Shown one piece after another: positions 38,162 to 45,719 of a stretch of DNA of 64,000 nt; positions within the stretch are counted from its first letter, which is position 1, and each line of letters opens with the position of its first letter. The notes below the pieces were generated by a model. It made no database searches and had not been told where the DNA came from. It saw only the letters and a program-made list of their open reading frames with translations. A program made the position numbers and the translations under genes. This DNA comes from Methylothermaceae bacteria B42 (GTDB lineage Bacteria > Pseudomonadota > Gammaproteobacteria > Methylococcales > Methylothermaceae). The stretch lies in contig LSNW01000032.1 of the NCBI GenBank assembly GCA_001566965.1, positions 124,001 to 188,000 on the forward strand. Reading direction: 5' to 3'.

Positions 38162-38311
38162 TCATGCCTCCTCTTTTAGCATGGGAATTGATATGCAGGA
38201 ATTATACCAGTCCAGGTATCAGATGAAAAAAGTCTTAAGTCAGGCGGTGTTGTCAGAAAATGAGCTGAAAATTTTAGTGATTAGAAAAGACGGGGTAGGG
38301 AAGGGGGCATG

Positions 38312-38350
38312 AAAAACCATCATCGAAACGGCAAACGGTCCCGATGATGG
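38312..38350 (-). terminator. Intrinsic terminator after the 58-aa peptide gene
   Basis: On the minus strand CCATCATCG pairs with CGATGATGG around a 16-base loop and is followed by TTTTT. It lies 22 bp after the stop of the small peptide gene at 38373. Confidence 0.75.
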
Positions 38351-38372
38351 CATAAGATGAAAAAGGCAAATT

Positions 38373-38549
38373 TTAAAGATGCGAATTTCTTTTGGTAGCT
38401 TTCTCAATGAGGGTAGATTTATCCATTAATTTCAATATGGCAAAGCCGATGGCAAAACCGGTGAATGAAGCAACCACAATGGGTGCGGCAAAAGGAATGG
38501 CGTGAGGACTCATAAGATTGACACCGATGATGCTGGATAGAAAATTCAT
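38373..38549 (-). CDS. Small membrane peptide, hypothetical (58 aa)
   Basis: A 58-codon gene: starts MNFLSSIIGVNLMSPHAIPF, has one hydrophobic helix at about residues 20-41 (APIVVASFTGFAIGFAILKL) and ends with a charged tail EKATKRNSHL. AGGAGA lies 5-6 bases before the ATG, and an intrinsic terminator follows the stop. These signals make it a convincing small gene. It is downstream of a Crp/Fnr regulator on the same strand, with a 13-bp palindrome between. No family recognised. Confidence 0.65.
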   Translation of the reverse strand: MNFLSSIIGVNLMSPHAIPFAAPIVVASFTGFAIGFAILKLMDKSTLIEKATKRNSHL

Positions 38550-38676
38550 AGTCTTCTCCTGTTGTGAATTTAGCTTTTATTTGCATCCATGGAATCGCGA
38601 TACGGATCAGTGATTCAAAAATAGATGCATCCTCTGGGACGATATCCATCATAAAGAAAAAGAAAAGGGGGTTTCA

Positions 38677-38689
38677 GTGACTAAGTCAC
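38677..38689. promoter_or_regulatory. Palindrome GTGACTAAGTCAC, possible Crp/Fnr-type operator
   Basis: A perfect 13-bp inverted repeat with half-site GTGA/TCAC, 128 bp upstream of the small peptide start and just after the Crp/Fnr gene stop. Half-sites resemble Crp-type operators, but the spacing (five bases between TGTGA and TCAC) is one base short of the E. coli Crp consensus. Confidence 0.35.
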
Positions 38690-38718
38690 ATAATCCGTAG
38701 TGGCACAATATGAAAGGA

Positions 38719-39384
38719 TTATTTTGAGTCAGCAATCCTTTGTAAGGCCTGTGGATTTTGCACGGCAATAACACCCCGGTTGAGTGTAATCCAGCCGTAA
38801 CGCTCGAAACGCTTCAAATTTCTTGAAACTACTTCCCGTGCCGTTCCTAGCTCAGACGCTAAAGATTGGTGAGTTTTGTTCAATTGTCCGCCGGGAGCGG
38901 CAAGCAATACTTTGGCTAGACGCTGTTCCAATGCTTCAAAAACGACTTCTTCCATTCGAGTGATTACCGAAGCCAAGCGCAAGGAGAAATTGTCAAAAAC
39001 AAACTCACGGAAAAACTCGGAATGATGGAGTGCGTGTTGAAACTTATCACGGGTGATCACAAAAGCGCTGACTTCATCTTCGGTAATCCCTTCTGCAGGG
39101 TAGGCTTTTTGCCCCAGTAAACAAGATGTGGTCAAGACGCAGGAATCCCCAGGCTTGACTTGATATAGTAGAATTTCGCGGCCTGATTCGGCAATTAATT
39201 GCACGCGGATGGTTCCATTGACCACCAAGACATAGTTTTGGCATGGAGCACCTGGATAAAATAGCGTTTTCCCAGCGGGTAGATTCACCAAAGTAGCCGT
39301 TTCCATCAAGGAACGGACCTCGGGGTCGGGATTATTGAAAAATTGTGGGAAATGATGTTTCCACAAGTGAGTGATTTGTTCCAT
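38719..39384 (-). CDS. Crp/Fnr family transcriptional regulator
   Basis: A 221-aa regulator: N-terminal cyclic-nucleotide-binding beta barrel (about residues 20-130, with LPAGKTLFYPGAPCQNYVLV), dimer helix, and C-terminal winged helix-turn-helix (about 165-215, SLASELGTAREVVSRNLKRF). The N-terminal cysteine cluster of FNR is absent, so it should not bind an iron-sulfur cluster as FNR does; its ligand is unknown. The Slp-like lipoprotein gene ends 24 bp upstream on the same strand, suggesting co-transcription. Confidence 0.92.
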   Translation of the reverse strand: MEQITHLWKHHFPQFFNNPDPEVRSLMETATLVNLPAGKTLFYPGAPCQNYVLVVNGTIRVQLIAESGREILLYQVKPGDSCVLTTSCLLGQKAYPAEGITEDEVSAFVITRDKFQHALHHSEFFREFVFDNFSLRLASVITRMEEVVFEALEQRLAKVLLAAPGGQLNKTHQSLASELGTAREVVSRNLKRFERYGWITLNRGVIAVQNPQALQRIADSK

Positions 39385-39408
39385 TTGGCAAATTTATACG
39401 AAATTGGA

Positions 39409-39942
39409 TTAGTAATACCAATATGGCGGATAATACATGCCCCACCAGGGATCATACCACCAATAAGGGTACACTAGCGTTCTGACCGCTTCTTGCTTGG
39501 GCCACAACCGCCAACTATCTGCTTCAACCACTGGCAATTGGATTTTTCGTTTGCCAACGGTTCGTTCCGCCATGCCATTTATGGTGCCGACCACCGTGAT
39601 TTCTTTACCCTGGGTATAGATAGCCGGGTCGAGAAAGGTTGTGGTATGCATTAAAAATCTGCCTCGGGGCTGGGCGGAATCTTTTGGGCGTCCCGAACGG
39701 TTGAGAGGCTTTTCAAGGATCTGCACCCAAGTCTCTTTTGCTTCGTTTTCCACGGTCAGGATCACGCCCCCCCAGCGGACCTTTTCACCCTGAAAAGCTA
39801 CCGGTTCTTCAACTACTTGTGGTAAATATACGGGTGCCACATCAGGGGCTTCCAGTTCAGGCGGCAGGCTAGCACAAGCGGACAAGAAAGCAGGTAAAAC
39901 CCAGAAAAACCGAAATAAAGCGTGAAAGCGGTGTGTCATCAC
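39409..39942 (-). CDS. Slp family outer membrane lipoprotein
   Basis: A 177-aa lipoprotein: signal sequence with lipobox LSAC (Cys at about residue 23), then a beta-rich domain containing VRWGGVILTVEN (about 55-66) and WVQILEKPLN (about 72-81), typical of Slp/YeaY proteins. The C-terminal tail is unusually rich in Tyr, Trp and Pro. Slp proteins are starvation- or acid-induced in enterobacteria; the role here is unknown. AAGGAG precedes the ATG, and a TGATG-cata-CATCA palindrome lies just upstream of it. Confidence 0.85.
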   Translation of the reverse strand: MMTHRFHALFRFFWVLPAFLSACASLPPELEAPDVAPVYLPQVVEEPVAFQGEKVRWGGVILTVENEAKETWVQILEKPLNRSGRPKDSAQPRGRFLMHTTTFLDPAIYTQGKEITVVGTINGMAERTVGKRKIQLPVVEADSWRLWPKQEAVRTLVYPYWWYDPWWGMYYPPYWYY

Positions 39943-39955
39943 GATTCTCCTTCAT

Positions 39956-39969
39956 TGATGCATACATCA
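39956..39969. promoter_or_regulatory. Palindrome TGATGCATACATCA upstream of the Slp-like gene
   Basis: A 14-bp inverted repeat 14 bp before the start codon of the lipoprotein gene, which is followed by a Crp/Fnr regulator. It could be an operator for that regulator, but its half-sites do not match the FNR or Crp consensus exactly. Confidence 0.3.
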
Positions 39970-40116
39970 GCCACAGTTTGGCAGAGCAGGGGAAGTTTGG
40001 AAAGTGCTTTCTTAGACTTTGGAAAATGAAGAATAATCCCCATATTTCTCGGGAGATTGGCAAGAAAATCGATTTCAAAAACTAACGTGTAAAGTCATTT
40101 TCCAGCAGGAGGTGCC

Positions 40117-41250
40117 ATGCGTATTGGGTATATTTCCAGCTATCCTCCCATCGAGTGCGGCATAGCCACCTACTCATCCTATTTGATTGACGCTTTGCGG
40201 GAGCAAGGGGCCGATGTTTACGTGGTCAGCCACATGGGCGCGAGTGGAACTCAAGTCTTTCCGGCATTCAATGAGAATGATTTGGACGACAAGGCCTATA
40301 CCGTCGCGCTGCGGTTCACCCCCGACATCGTCCACATTCAGCACGAATTCGGTCTTTACGGGCCCCATTATGGGGTGAATATCTTGCCGGTCATTGTCAA
40401 ATTTCGCTTGATCGGCGTGCCGGTGGTGACCACGCTGCATACGGTTTACGAACAACCGGAGCGGAGCCATTTGCTGTTGATTGAGAATATTCTCGCCAAT
40501 TCCAGTCGGATTATCGTGCATCAGGACTATCAACGGGAAAGCTTGCGTCGCCATTTCCCGGAGAACCTGACGCAAAAAGTGACGGTGATTCCTCATGGGG
40601 CAAGAGTGGTGGCACCCATCCCCGATGCCAAGAACAAATTGGGACTGCCGGCGGATAAGAAGATTATCTTGATGATTGGCTATTTTCGTCCGAGCAAAAA
40701 TTTTGAATTGATTATCGATCAATTGCCGGAAATTCTAAAAAAATACCCGGATGCCCTCTTGGTGTTGGCCGGCAAAATCCGTAACCAAGAGTATTCACAA
40801 TATCAGCATGTGCTATTTGACCGTATCCGCCAATCGCCGGTAAAGGATCACATTCGCGTGATTCTCGGACAACTGTCCCAGCAAACCTTCGACACCATTT
40901 TATCCGCTGCGGATGTGGTTGTGCTGCCTTATAAACTCAGCTCCCAAAGCGGTATTCTGGCTCACTGCATGGCATTTGGACGGCCCGTCGTCACCAGCGC
41001 CAGCAAGGCGATGACGCAATTAATCGAGGAATCTGGCGCTGGCGTGATTGTGCCTTCGGAACCAGAATTCAGTAATGCCATAGCATCGCTTTTGGCCGAT
41101 GAACAACGGGCCCGGCAAATGTCTGAAAGCGCCCGTGAATATGTGCGAAGTAAACTGGCCTGGCCCAAGATTGCCGCCGCCCACAGGCAAGTCTATGAAA
41201 GTTTGCATAATATTCCCGATATTGGATCTCAGGTAATCGTGGTGGATTAA
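40117..41250 (+). CDS. GT4-family glycosyltransferase
   Basis: A 377-aa GT-B glycosyltransferase. The N-terminus MRIGYISSYPPIECGIATYS has the glycine-rich acceptor loop; DIVHIQHEFGLYG (about residues 70-82) is common in GT4 enzymes; the donor side shows MIGYFRPSKNFELI (about 187-200) and SQSGILAHCMAFGRPVV (about 273-289). The GH130 phosphorylase gene begins 11 bp after its stop, so the pair is an operon probably acting on a mannose-containing glycoside. Substrates are not determinable here. Confidence 0.88.
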   Translation: MRIGYISSYPPIECGIATYSSYLIDALREQGADVYVVSHMGASGTQVFPAFNENDLDDKAYTVALRFTPDIVHIQHEFGLYGPHYGVNILPVIVKFRLIGVPVVTTLHTVYEQPERSHLLLIENILANSSRIIVHQDYQRESLRRHFPENLTQKVTVIPHGARVVAPIPDAKNKLGLPADKKIILMIGYFRPSKNFELIIDQLPEILKKYPDALLVLAGKIRNQEYSQYQHVLFDRIRQSPVKDHIRVILGQLSQQTFDTILSAADVVVLPYKLSSQSGILAHCMAFGRPVVTSASKAMTQLIEESGAGVIVPSEPEFSNAIASLLADEQRARQMSESAREYVRSKLAWPKIAAAHRQVYESLHNIPDIGSQVIVVD

Positions 41251-41261
41251 GGAGAAGAACG

Positions 41262-42218
41262 ATGAAAAAGCTGCATCCTTTTACGCGCTACCCGGGCAAT
41301 CCCATTCTCACTCGGGAAGATATTCCCTATTGGAGCAATACGGTATTCAATGCCGCGGCCTGTAAATTTGGGAACCAATATTTACTATTACTGCGGGTGG
41401 AAGACCTCAATGGCCACAGTCACTTAACCCTGGCCCGTTCTCAAGACGGTTACCAATTTAAGGTGGATGAGAAGCCCTGGATCACCCCGTCCACTGCTCC
41501 TGACTATGAAGTTTATGAGCGCTACGGGATTGAAGATCCCAGAATTACCTATGTGCCGGAAGACGATAGCTATTACATCACCTATACCGCCTTTGGTCCC
41601 CATGGTCCCCGGGTGGGCATTGGCAAAACCCGGGATTTCAAAAGCTTCGAGCGAATCGCCCTGATTACCGAAGTGCCCAACAAAGATGCCATCTTGTTCC
41701 CGGATAAATTCAACAATCAATACGTAATGCTGGATCGTCCGGGCGGATTTGCCGGTTCCACGGGCGCGATCTGGGTGCAATATTCTCCGGATTTGGTTTA
41801 CTGGGGGCGGGCCCAGGCGATGCTGGCACCCCAACCAGGTTGGGGCAATTCCAAACTGGGCAGCTCCACGCCGCCCATCAAGACCGAAGCCGGCTGGCTG
41901 GTCCTTTATCACGGGGTTCGTGAAACCCCCAGTGGCCGCATTTACCGTGTAGGCGCCATGTTATTGGACCTCGAAAACCCAGCGCAAGTTATCGGTTATA
42001 CCCCCAACTTTATTTTCGGTCCGGAAGAACTTTACGAGCGGGTCGGCGATGTTCCCAATGTTGTCTTCCCCTGTGGGGTGATTGTGGAAGATGGCCACAT
42101 TAAAATGTATTACGGCGCCGCCGACAGCGCCATTGCCTTGGCTCAGGCCCGTTTGGAAGATATTTTGGAACTGTGTTTTATGACTAAAAGCACGGAGACC
42201 CATATCCGTTTTCAGTAA
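41262..42218 (+). CDS. GH130 family beta-mannoside phosphorylase-like enzyme
   Basis: A 318-aa five-bladed beta-propeller glycosidase. Family signatures are RYPGNPILTREDIPYW at the N-terminus and YGIEDPRITYVPEDD (about residues 88-102). GH130 enzymes phosphorolyse beta-1,2- or beta-1,4-linked mannosides. The start has GGAGAAG six bases upstream. It follows the GT4 gene closely and is followed by an intrinsic terminator, so the two form a compact operon at the edge of the cassette array. Confidence 0.9.
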   Translation: MKKLHPFTRYPGNPILTREDIPYWSNTVFNAAACKFGNQYLLLLRVEDLNGHSHLTLARSQDGYQFKVDEKPWITPSTAPDYEVYERYGIEDPRITYVPEDDSYYITYTAFGPHGPRVGIGKTRDFKSFERIALITEVPNKDAILFPDKFNNQYVMLDRPGGFAGSTGAIWVQYSPDLVYWGRAQAMLAPQPGWGNSKLGSSTPPIKTEAGWLVLYHGVRETPSGRIYRVGAMLLDLENPAQVIGYTPNFIFGPEELYERVGDVPNVVFPCGVIVEDGHIKMYYGAADSAIALAQARLEDILELCFMTKSTETHIRFQ

Positions 42219-42249
42219 TTATTCCTTCATGGTGGAAGAATAAGGATAA

Positions 42250-42291
42250 GAAGCGTCACATTTTTGTTTATCAATAAATGTGACGCTTTTT
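42250..42291 (+). terminator. Intrinsic terminator of the GT4-GH130 operon
   Basis: AAGCGTCACATTT pairs with AAATGTGACGCTT around a short loop, followed by TTTT. It lies 32 bp after the GH130 stop and marks the end of core-genome sequence before the cassette array. Confidence 0.88.
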
Positions 42292-42308
42292 ACCTCATTT
42301 AGATGTTT

Positions 42309-42437
42309 GTGGGCAGGCGCGGCCTGACACACGATTAAAATGACGGCAGTAGGTACGGCATAACGTATATTTAATAAATCTGAATATTTCGGAAAAAAAT
42401 CGTATTGCCTATTGACAAGAGGCGGTCATATAGATGT
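42309..42437. repeat. 129-bp direct repeat, copy 1 (attC-like site plus element end)
   Basis: Nearly identical to 46925-47052, with a handful of substitutions and one length difference in an A-run. The right part (from GCATAAC at 42358) is the attC-like site listed separately; the left 49 bp (GTGGGCAGGCGC...GGTACG) matches the end of the IS110-like remnant at 46.9 kb and probably derives from a lost copy of that element. Confidence 0.85.
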
Positions 42438-42442
42438 TATAT
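42358..42442 (-). repeat. attC-like cassette recombination site after gene H
   Basis: On the minus strand it runs from ATATAAC, overlapping the stop of the gene at 42437, to GTTATGC. Both ends match the cassette core consensus (RYYYAAC / GTTRRRY) at 6 of 7 positions. The 85-bp length is in the normal attC range. Confidence 0.6.
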
Positions 42443-42826
42443 GATAAATTCTTTACCATCTCTGAACAGCTTAATTAAAGAGTTAATGAACAGGCCTGAA
42501 TCTTCGCCATTGATTGAAAAAATACCTTCTAAATGTAACTTCCCAGGGAATTCCCCCGATGATTCAGTGGCAAAGATAAACTGACAAGCCCCTGTTTCTT
42601 TTACCTCAATAACGGCATTGAATCTAAATCCACCTTGTAGTTCTACAGATCCTGTTCTTTCTTTATTTAGGGTTTCCAACCGAACAATAATCTCATCTAA
42701 TTTATCAAAATAGATATCATCAACTTCTATTTTACAACCTTCGTAATTTAGTTTGACGATGAAATGTGGCGTGTCTGTGACTTCCGGCCAATATTCTTTT
42801 TTGATGCTGAGAGTATTTTTCATCAT
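42437..42826 (-). CDS. Cassette gene H, hypothetical protein
   Basis: A 129-aa acidic protein of unknown function, predicted as alternating beta strands with one final helix (GLFINSLIKLFRDGKEF). The pattern of a strand-rich body and a terminal hydrophobic helix recalls small immunity-type proteins, but I cannot assign a family. AT-rich relative to its GC-rich neighbours. The stop codon overlaps an attC-like core site and the start lies beside the attC-like half-site at 42833-42892, as expected for an integron cassette. Confidence 0.7.
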   Translation of the reverse strand: MMKNTLSIKKEYWPEVTDTPHFIVKLNYEGCKIEVDDIYFDKLDEIIVRLETLNKERTGSVELQGGFRFNAVIEVKETGACQFIFATESSGEFPGKLHLEGIFSINGEDSGLFINSLIKLFRDGKEFII

Positions 42827-42832
42827 TTCATA

Positions 42833-42892
42833 TGATCAAGCTCACTGGCGCCAATGGAGTGCAGCGGAATTGGCGTCCACTACAACGCCTTG
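42833..42892 (-). repeat. attC-like site, promoter-side part, split by a group II intron
   Basis: On the minus strand: GTTGTAGTGGACGCC ... GGCGCCAGTGAGCTTGATC, an inverted arrangement typical of attC L''/L' arms. The missing half (AACGCATA, 43427-43436) is on the other side of the intron. The terminal core is degenerate. Confidence 0.5.
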
Positions 42893-43426
42893 GTACGCCC
42901 GGCATGGGCCTGAACTGATGGGGTGCAAGTCCCCTGTAGGAGTACCTGTCATGTTCACGATGTGGACCACTATAACTACTAGCCGGCGGCAAGGGCAAAC
43001 CCGCGAGTGTCTGTCTGAAGGAAGCCCGAGTGCAAACGTGCGAGCCGACGGACAGACAAAATCGCCGGGAGCCATTTTGAACAGCCATAGGCTGGCCAAA
43101 AGGGCGACCTGTAGGGAAGTAGGTCGTAATATGTGCACCAAGGTCCGCAACTTCCTGGCCCTGGGAACGGGCAAACGCCAAGCCATCCTGACTACCATGA
43201 GCAGCAAAGGCTACTGGCATCTGTCCAGGACCCTGGCAACCCAGACAGGCATGACCACTGACAGGCTCAAACGCCAAGGGCTTGATCTCCGTGCGTGACC
43301 TCTGGTTGAAAGCGCATGGGTATGTCTGATATCGTCTTGTGCTCCCTTCTTGTGAACCGCTTGAGTAGCGGACCCGCATGCTAGGTGGTGTGGGGAAGGC
43401 GAGTTAGAGCCCCACCCGTACCCGAT
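42893..43426 (+). mobile_element. Degenerate group IIC intron inserted in an attC site
   Basis: The 5' end GTACGCCCGGCATGGGC and GGGTGCAAGTCCC resemble the start of bacterial class C group II introns. The 3' part GTGAACCGC...GCGGACCCGCATG...GGTGGTGTGGGG has the class C domain V form, and the element ends CCCGAT. At about 534 bp it is far shorter than a full intron (about 2 kb) because most of the reverse transcriptase is gone. It points opposite to the cassette genes, as reported for group IIC-attC introns. Confidence 0.8.
43131..43329 (+). pseudogene. Remnant of group IIC intron reverse transcriptase/maturase (C-terminus)
   Basis: The frame encodes KVRNFLALGTGKRQAIL, then SSKGYWHLSRTLATQTGMT, the conserved C-terminal maturase segment of class C introns. 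A one-base frameshift then interrupts it; the continuation GLISVRDLWLKAHGYV and stop are in the next frame. The reverse transcriptase domain is absent, so the element cannot move by itself. Confidence 0.8.
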
Positions 43427-43432
43427 TATGCG

Positions 43433-43876
43433 TTAATGTGGCTGACCCACCCATTCGTCGCCTTGTTTTGGCAAATATGGCCAATCGGTCTTATTCTCAA
43501 GCTGGTCTCGTGCCTTAGCGTACTCGTTCTCGGTCAAAATTACGCCTACGAGATCGTTACCGCCATTTATCGCATACAAGCGTATATCCGATTCTTGTAA
43601 CTGCGAATTCACAATATCGAATAACGCAACTGTGGCATTTGCCCAACTATCTTTATCATCGATATCTGCATATATACAGTATGTTTTTCCACCATAGTTT
43701 ACGTGATACGTCCCATTCTCGTTATCAATAATTTCTTCTATCGGGGATAGATCGATACCACGTTTCTGGAATTCAGCTTTAATTTCTTCGTAGGCTCGCG
43801 CAATACCCTGTTCCGCTAAGTCCTCGGCATCGAGAAATAGCATTTCATCGTAATTGATCAGGTCTTCCGAGCTCAT
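43433..43876 (-). CDS. Cassette gene G, hypothetical protein
   Basis: A 147-aa acidic protein without a family I can name. N-terminal helices (SSEDLINYDEMLFLDAEDLA) precede a strand-rich centre (GTYHVNYGGKTYCIYAD, about residues 54-70) and a helical C-terminus. Size, acidity and position resemble toxin-immunity or anti-stress cassettes, but this is only an impression. It begins about 26 bp after the attC-like core at 43902, and its stop overlaps the half-site beside the intron. Confidence 0.7.
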   Translation of the reverse strand: MSSEDLINYDEMLFLDAEDLAEQGIARAYEEIKAEFQKRGIDLSPIEEIIDNENGTYHVNYGGKTYCIYADIDDKDSWANATVALFDIVNSQLQESDIRLYAINGGNDLVGVILTENEYAKARDQLENKTDWPYLPKQGDEWVGQPH

Positions 43877-43901
43877 ATCGAACCTCGTCGTTTCCTATTA
43901 C

Positions 43902-43989
43902 GCATAACGTTGCAAATCACCGGCGGCAAAAAACAGAGCGGGTAACGAGCGGCGCTTTTTGGCGTCTGAGTGAATTCGCTTTGTTATAC
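43902..43989 (-). repeat. attC-like cassette recombination site between genes F and G
   Basis: On the minus strand GTATAAC...GTTATGC, 88 bp, both cores 6 of 7 to consensus. The inner arms GACGCC/GGCG and a GCGCCGCTCG-rich centre can fold. It starts 7 bp after the stop of gene F and ends shortly before gene G, the canonical cassette layout. Confidence 0.75.
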
Positions 43990-43996
43990 GATTTAT

Positions 43997-44398
43997 TCAT
44001 CTTGTTGCCTTCCAGATTTTAAAAGGTACCCACACAATAGCTCTTGCAAATAAATATATTAGCGTGACAGGAAAAAATATGATGGCAAGAATAATCCATG
44101 CCTTTTCCATTGGGCTGGCTTCATCAACTACTTCACCATCTTCTTCACTCCACTCTTCGCCTTCATAGAACAGCTTTCCATCGAATTGGCCTTTCACCTT
44201 AATCAGAGCAGAAAACACCGAATCGGGAATATTTCCTTCGCATCGTATCTCATGAGCAGATTCATCGTAAAAAATCATGAATTCGTGTTCTGCAGATTTA
44301 TTGTAACCGCGCCTATCTGCAGTCTTCATTTCTTTTCGAAACTCAGCACAAGCCTCTTCATAGTGTGAAGGCACTTTAATGGATATGACTTGACTCAT
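43997..44398 (-). CDS. Cassette gene F, membrane-anchored hypothetical protein
   Basis: A 133-aa protein with a soluble N-terminal domain (residues 1-95, ending in an acidic EEWSEEDGEVVDE stretch) and one C-terminal transmembrane helix (about residues 100-125, AWIILAIIFFPVTLIYLFA) with a short basic tail. No family recognised. Tail-anchored architecture would place the domain in the cytoplasm. Flanked on both sides by attC-like sites. Confidence 0.7.
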   Translation of the reverse strand: MSQVISIKVPSHYEEACAEFRKEMKTADRRGYNKSAEHEFMIFYDESAHEIRCEGNIPDSVFSALIKVKGQFDGKLFYEGEEWSEEDGEVVDEASPMEKAWIILAIIFFPVTLIYLFARAIVWVPFKIWKATR

Positions 44399-44411
44399 AT
44401 ATCTAGTTTAC

Positions 44412-44480
44412 GCATAACGCCAACATCAGCACAAGCAAAAAGATGTGCAACTTTTGTCCGTCCACTGGTGCTATTTATTA
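44412..44480 (-). repeat. attC-like site between genes E and F
   Basis: On the minus strand it ends GGCGTTATGCG, the same core as the sites at 43902 and 42358. The 5' core near the gene E stop is degenerate. A GCACA...TGTGC stem is present inside. Confidence 0.5.
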
Positions 44481-44881
44481 AGTTCTTCTGTGTCATTAGA
44501 CAATTTACCGCGTTTCATGAAAACCGATAGCGTAATCTTTGCTTGTTTTTTAAATAAAGGCCACCATGGCATTTTAAATATTTCATTAATGTCGTAAGTT
44601 ATATTTGGTAAGTTTTTACATGCATAGTTAATAATAGCTTCAAATGCTAATGCTGCTTGTAATTCTTCTTCTGTATAGGTAGGAGGTGAGTACCAACCTT
44701 TAACATAACCATCCATATCAAATGAATCAGACCATTGCTCAATTAATTCGATGGGTACTTGAGCAATTGGCGCATTTTTTTGATATTCCAATAATCTTTC
44801 TTCGGAACATGCATATTCCAAATACTCAATAAGATGATTCCTTATCCTTTGAGATATTACGATGTCTGATTCTTTTTCCAT
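44471..44881 (-). CDS. Cassette gene E, hypothetical protein
   Basis: A 136-aa, mostly helical, charged protein of unknown family (starts MEKESDIVISQRIRNHLIEY; aromatic patch MPWWPLF at about residues 104-110). It lies between two attC-like sites and is AT-rich like the rest of the array. Confidence 0.65.
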   Translation of the reverse strand: MEKESDIVISQRIRNHLIEYLEYACSEERLLEYQKNAPIAQVPIELIEQWSDSFDMDGYVKGWYSPPTYTEEELQAALAFEAIINYACKNLPNITYDINEIFKMPWWPLFKKQAKITLSVFMKRGKLSNDTEELNK

Positions 44882-44897
44882 ATGAACTTAATGCCTG

Positions 44898-45066
44898 AGT
44901 TAACTTGACAAAAAAAGCAGAGTGCAGCAAAGCGCAACGCCGCTTTTTGTGATCAGGTGGAATGATTTGTTGGAGGAAGCTACTTCGCGGCAGAAGCGGC
45001 TTCCTCCAACAAACGGTTCAGGTCGTGGCTCGCTCAGCGATCACGACCTAACCTTATCCGTTATGT
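44898..45066 (-). repeat. Long attC-like site with two hairpins between genes D and E
   Basis: On the minus strand it begins ACATAAC (6 of 7 core match) overlapping the gene D stop. Two strong palindromes follow: GGTCGTGATCGC...GCCACGACC and TTGTTGGAGGAAGC...GCTTCCTCCAACAA, then an AAAAAGC-rich end. The 3' core (GTTAACT) is weak. At about 169 bp it would be a long attC, possibly a composite. Confidence 0.5.
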
Positions 45067-45675
45067 GAAGGTTTTTACGATTAAGCCTTTATTATCATGC
45101 ATCTCTTCAATCCACCATTGATCCATAGGATCATTCTCAGTAAAAGTCATGTGTGATGCCATATCCGTCAAAAGCTCTGAGTCCGGTTTAAGAGCTTTTC
45201 TAATGAATTCTTCAACGCTTGAGCCGTATTCCTTAAATTCATAACCATCGTGCTCAAACTCAAAAACATGGCCTTTCTTATCGCCACTGAGCGGGACTAA
45301 TAAATAGTTACCAGACTCAGGTATCTCACCAATAGCGATACAGTTACCAACCCAATAGGGTAGCCACTCGGGATTATCATCAGTGACATCTTCCATCCAG
45401 TTATTAAAACATTCCAATAAACCGCCCCATTCTTCAGGCTTGGCAATATAAAATGCAGCATCCCCGCTTTTTTCATCATAATAAAGAGTCAGGCTGCCAA
45501 AAGTACTATAGAAATCTCGTAAATCCCCAATATCAAGAACACAAGAAGTATACCCAGGTTTTTGATAAACATGTTTAAAGTTGATATGTTTATTTTCATT
45601 ATGGTGTGAACGCCCACGACAATAAAATATTCCCGTATGCTTTTCTATCAATTGTCTTAATTCAGCAAGTATCAT
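45061..45675 (-). CDS. Cassette gene D, SMI1/KNR4 (SUKH) family-like protein
   Basis: A 204-aa protein. The middle and C-terminal part fits the SUKH fold: WVGNCIAIGEIPESGNYLLV (about residues 107-126), then GHVFEFEHDGYEF (about 134-146) and SSVEEFIRKAL (about 152-162), the usual order of strand, charged strand and closing helix. Bacterial SUKH proteins are often immunity proteins against polymorphic toxins; no toxin gene is adjacent. Flanked by attC-like sequence. Confidence 0.65.
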   Translation of the reverse strand: MILAELRQLIEKHTGIFYCRGRSHHNENKHINFKHVYQKPGYTSCVLDIGDLRDFYSTFGSLTLYYDEKSGDAAFYIAKPEEWGGLLECFNNWMEDVTDDNPEWLPYWVGNCIAIGEIPESGNYLLVPLSGDKKGHVFEFEHDGYEFKEYGSSVEEFIRKALKPDSELLTDMASHMTFTENDPMDQWWIEEMHDNKGLIVKTFT

Positions 45676-45699
45676 GGCTTATCTTGTTTTTCTATATCA

Positions 45700-45719
45700 A
45701 ATAACCTTATTCGTTAGGC
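45700..45719 (-). repeat. Collapsed attC-like remnant between genes C and D
   Basis: On the minus strand GCCTAAC (a perfect RYYYAAC core, overlapping the gene C stop) is followed after six bases by GTTATTT. The two core ends are almost joined, as if the stem-loop centre had been deleted. Confidence 0.45.

Noticed and set aside
42417-42442. Cassette promoter TTGACA...TTATAT in the direct repeat
   Set aside because: The spacing is 19 bp, the -10 is missing from the second copy, and the orientation is against the cassette genes.
42828-43379. 183-codon minus-strand frame in the intron region
   Set aside because: Antisense to the group IIC intron and its maturase remnant.
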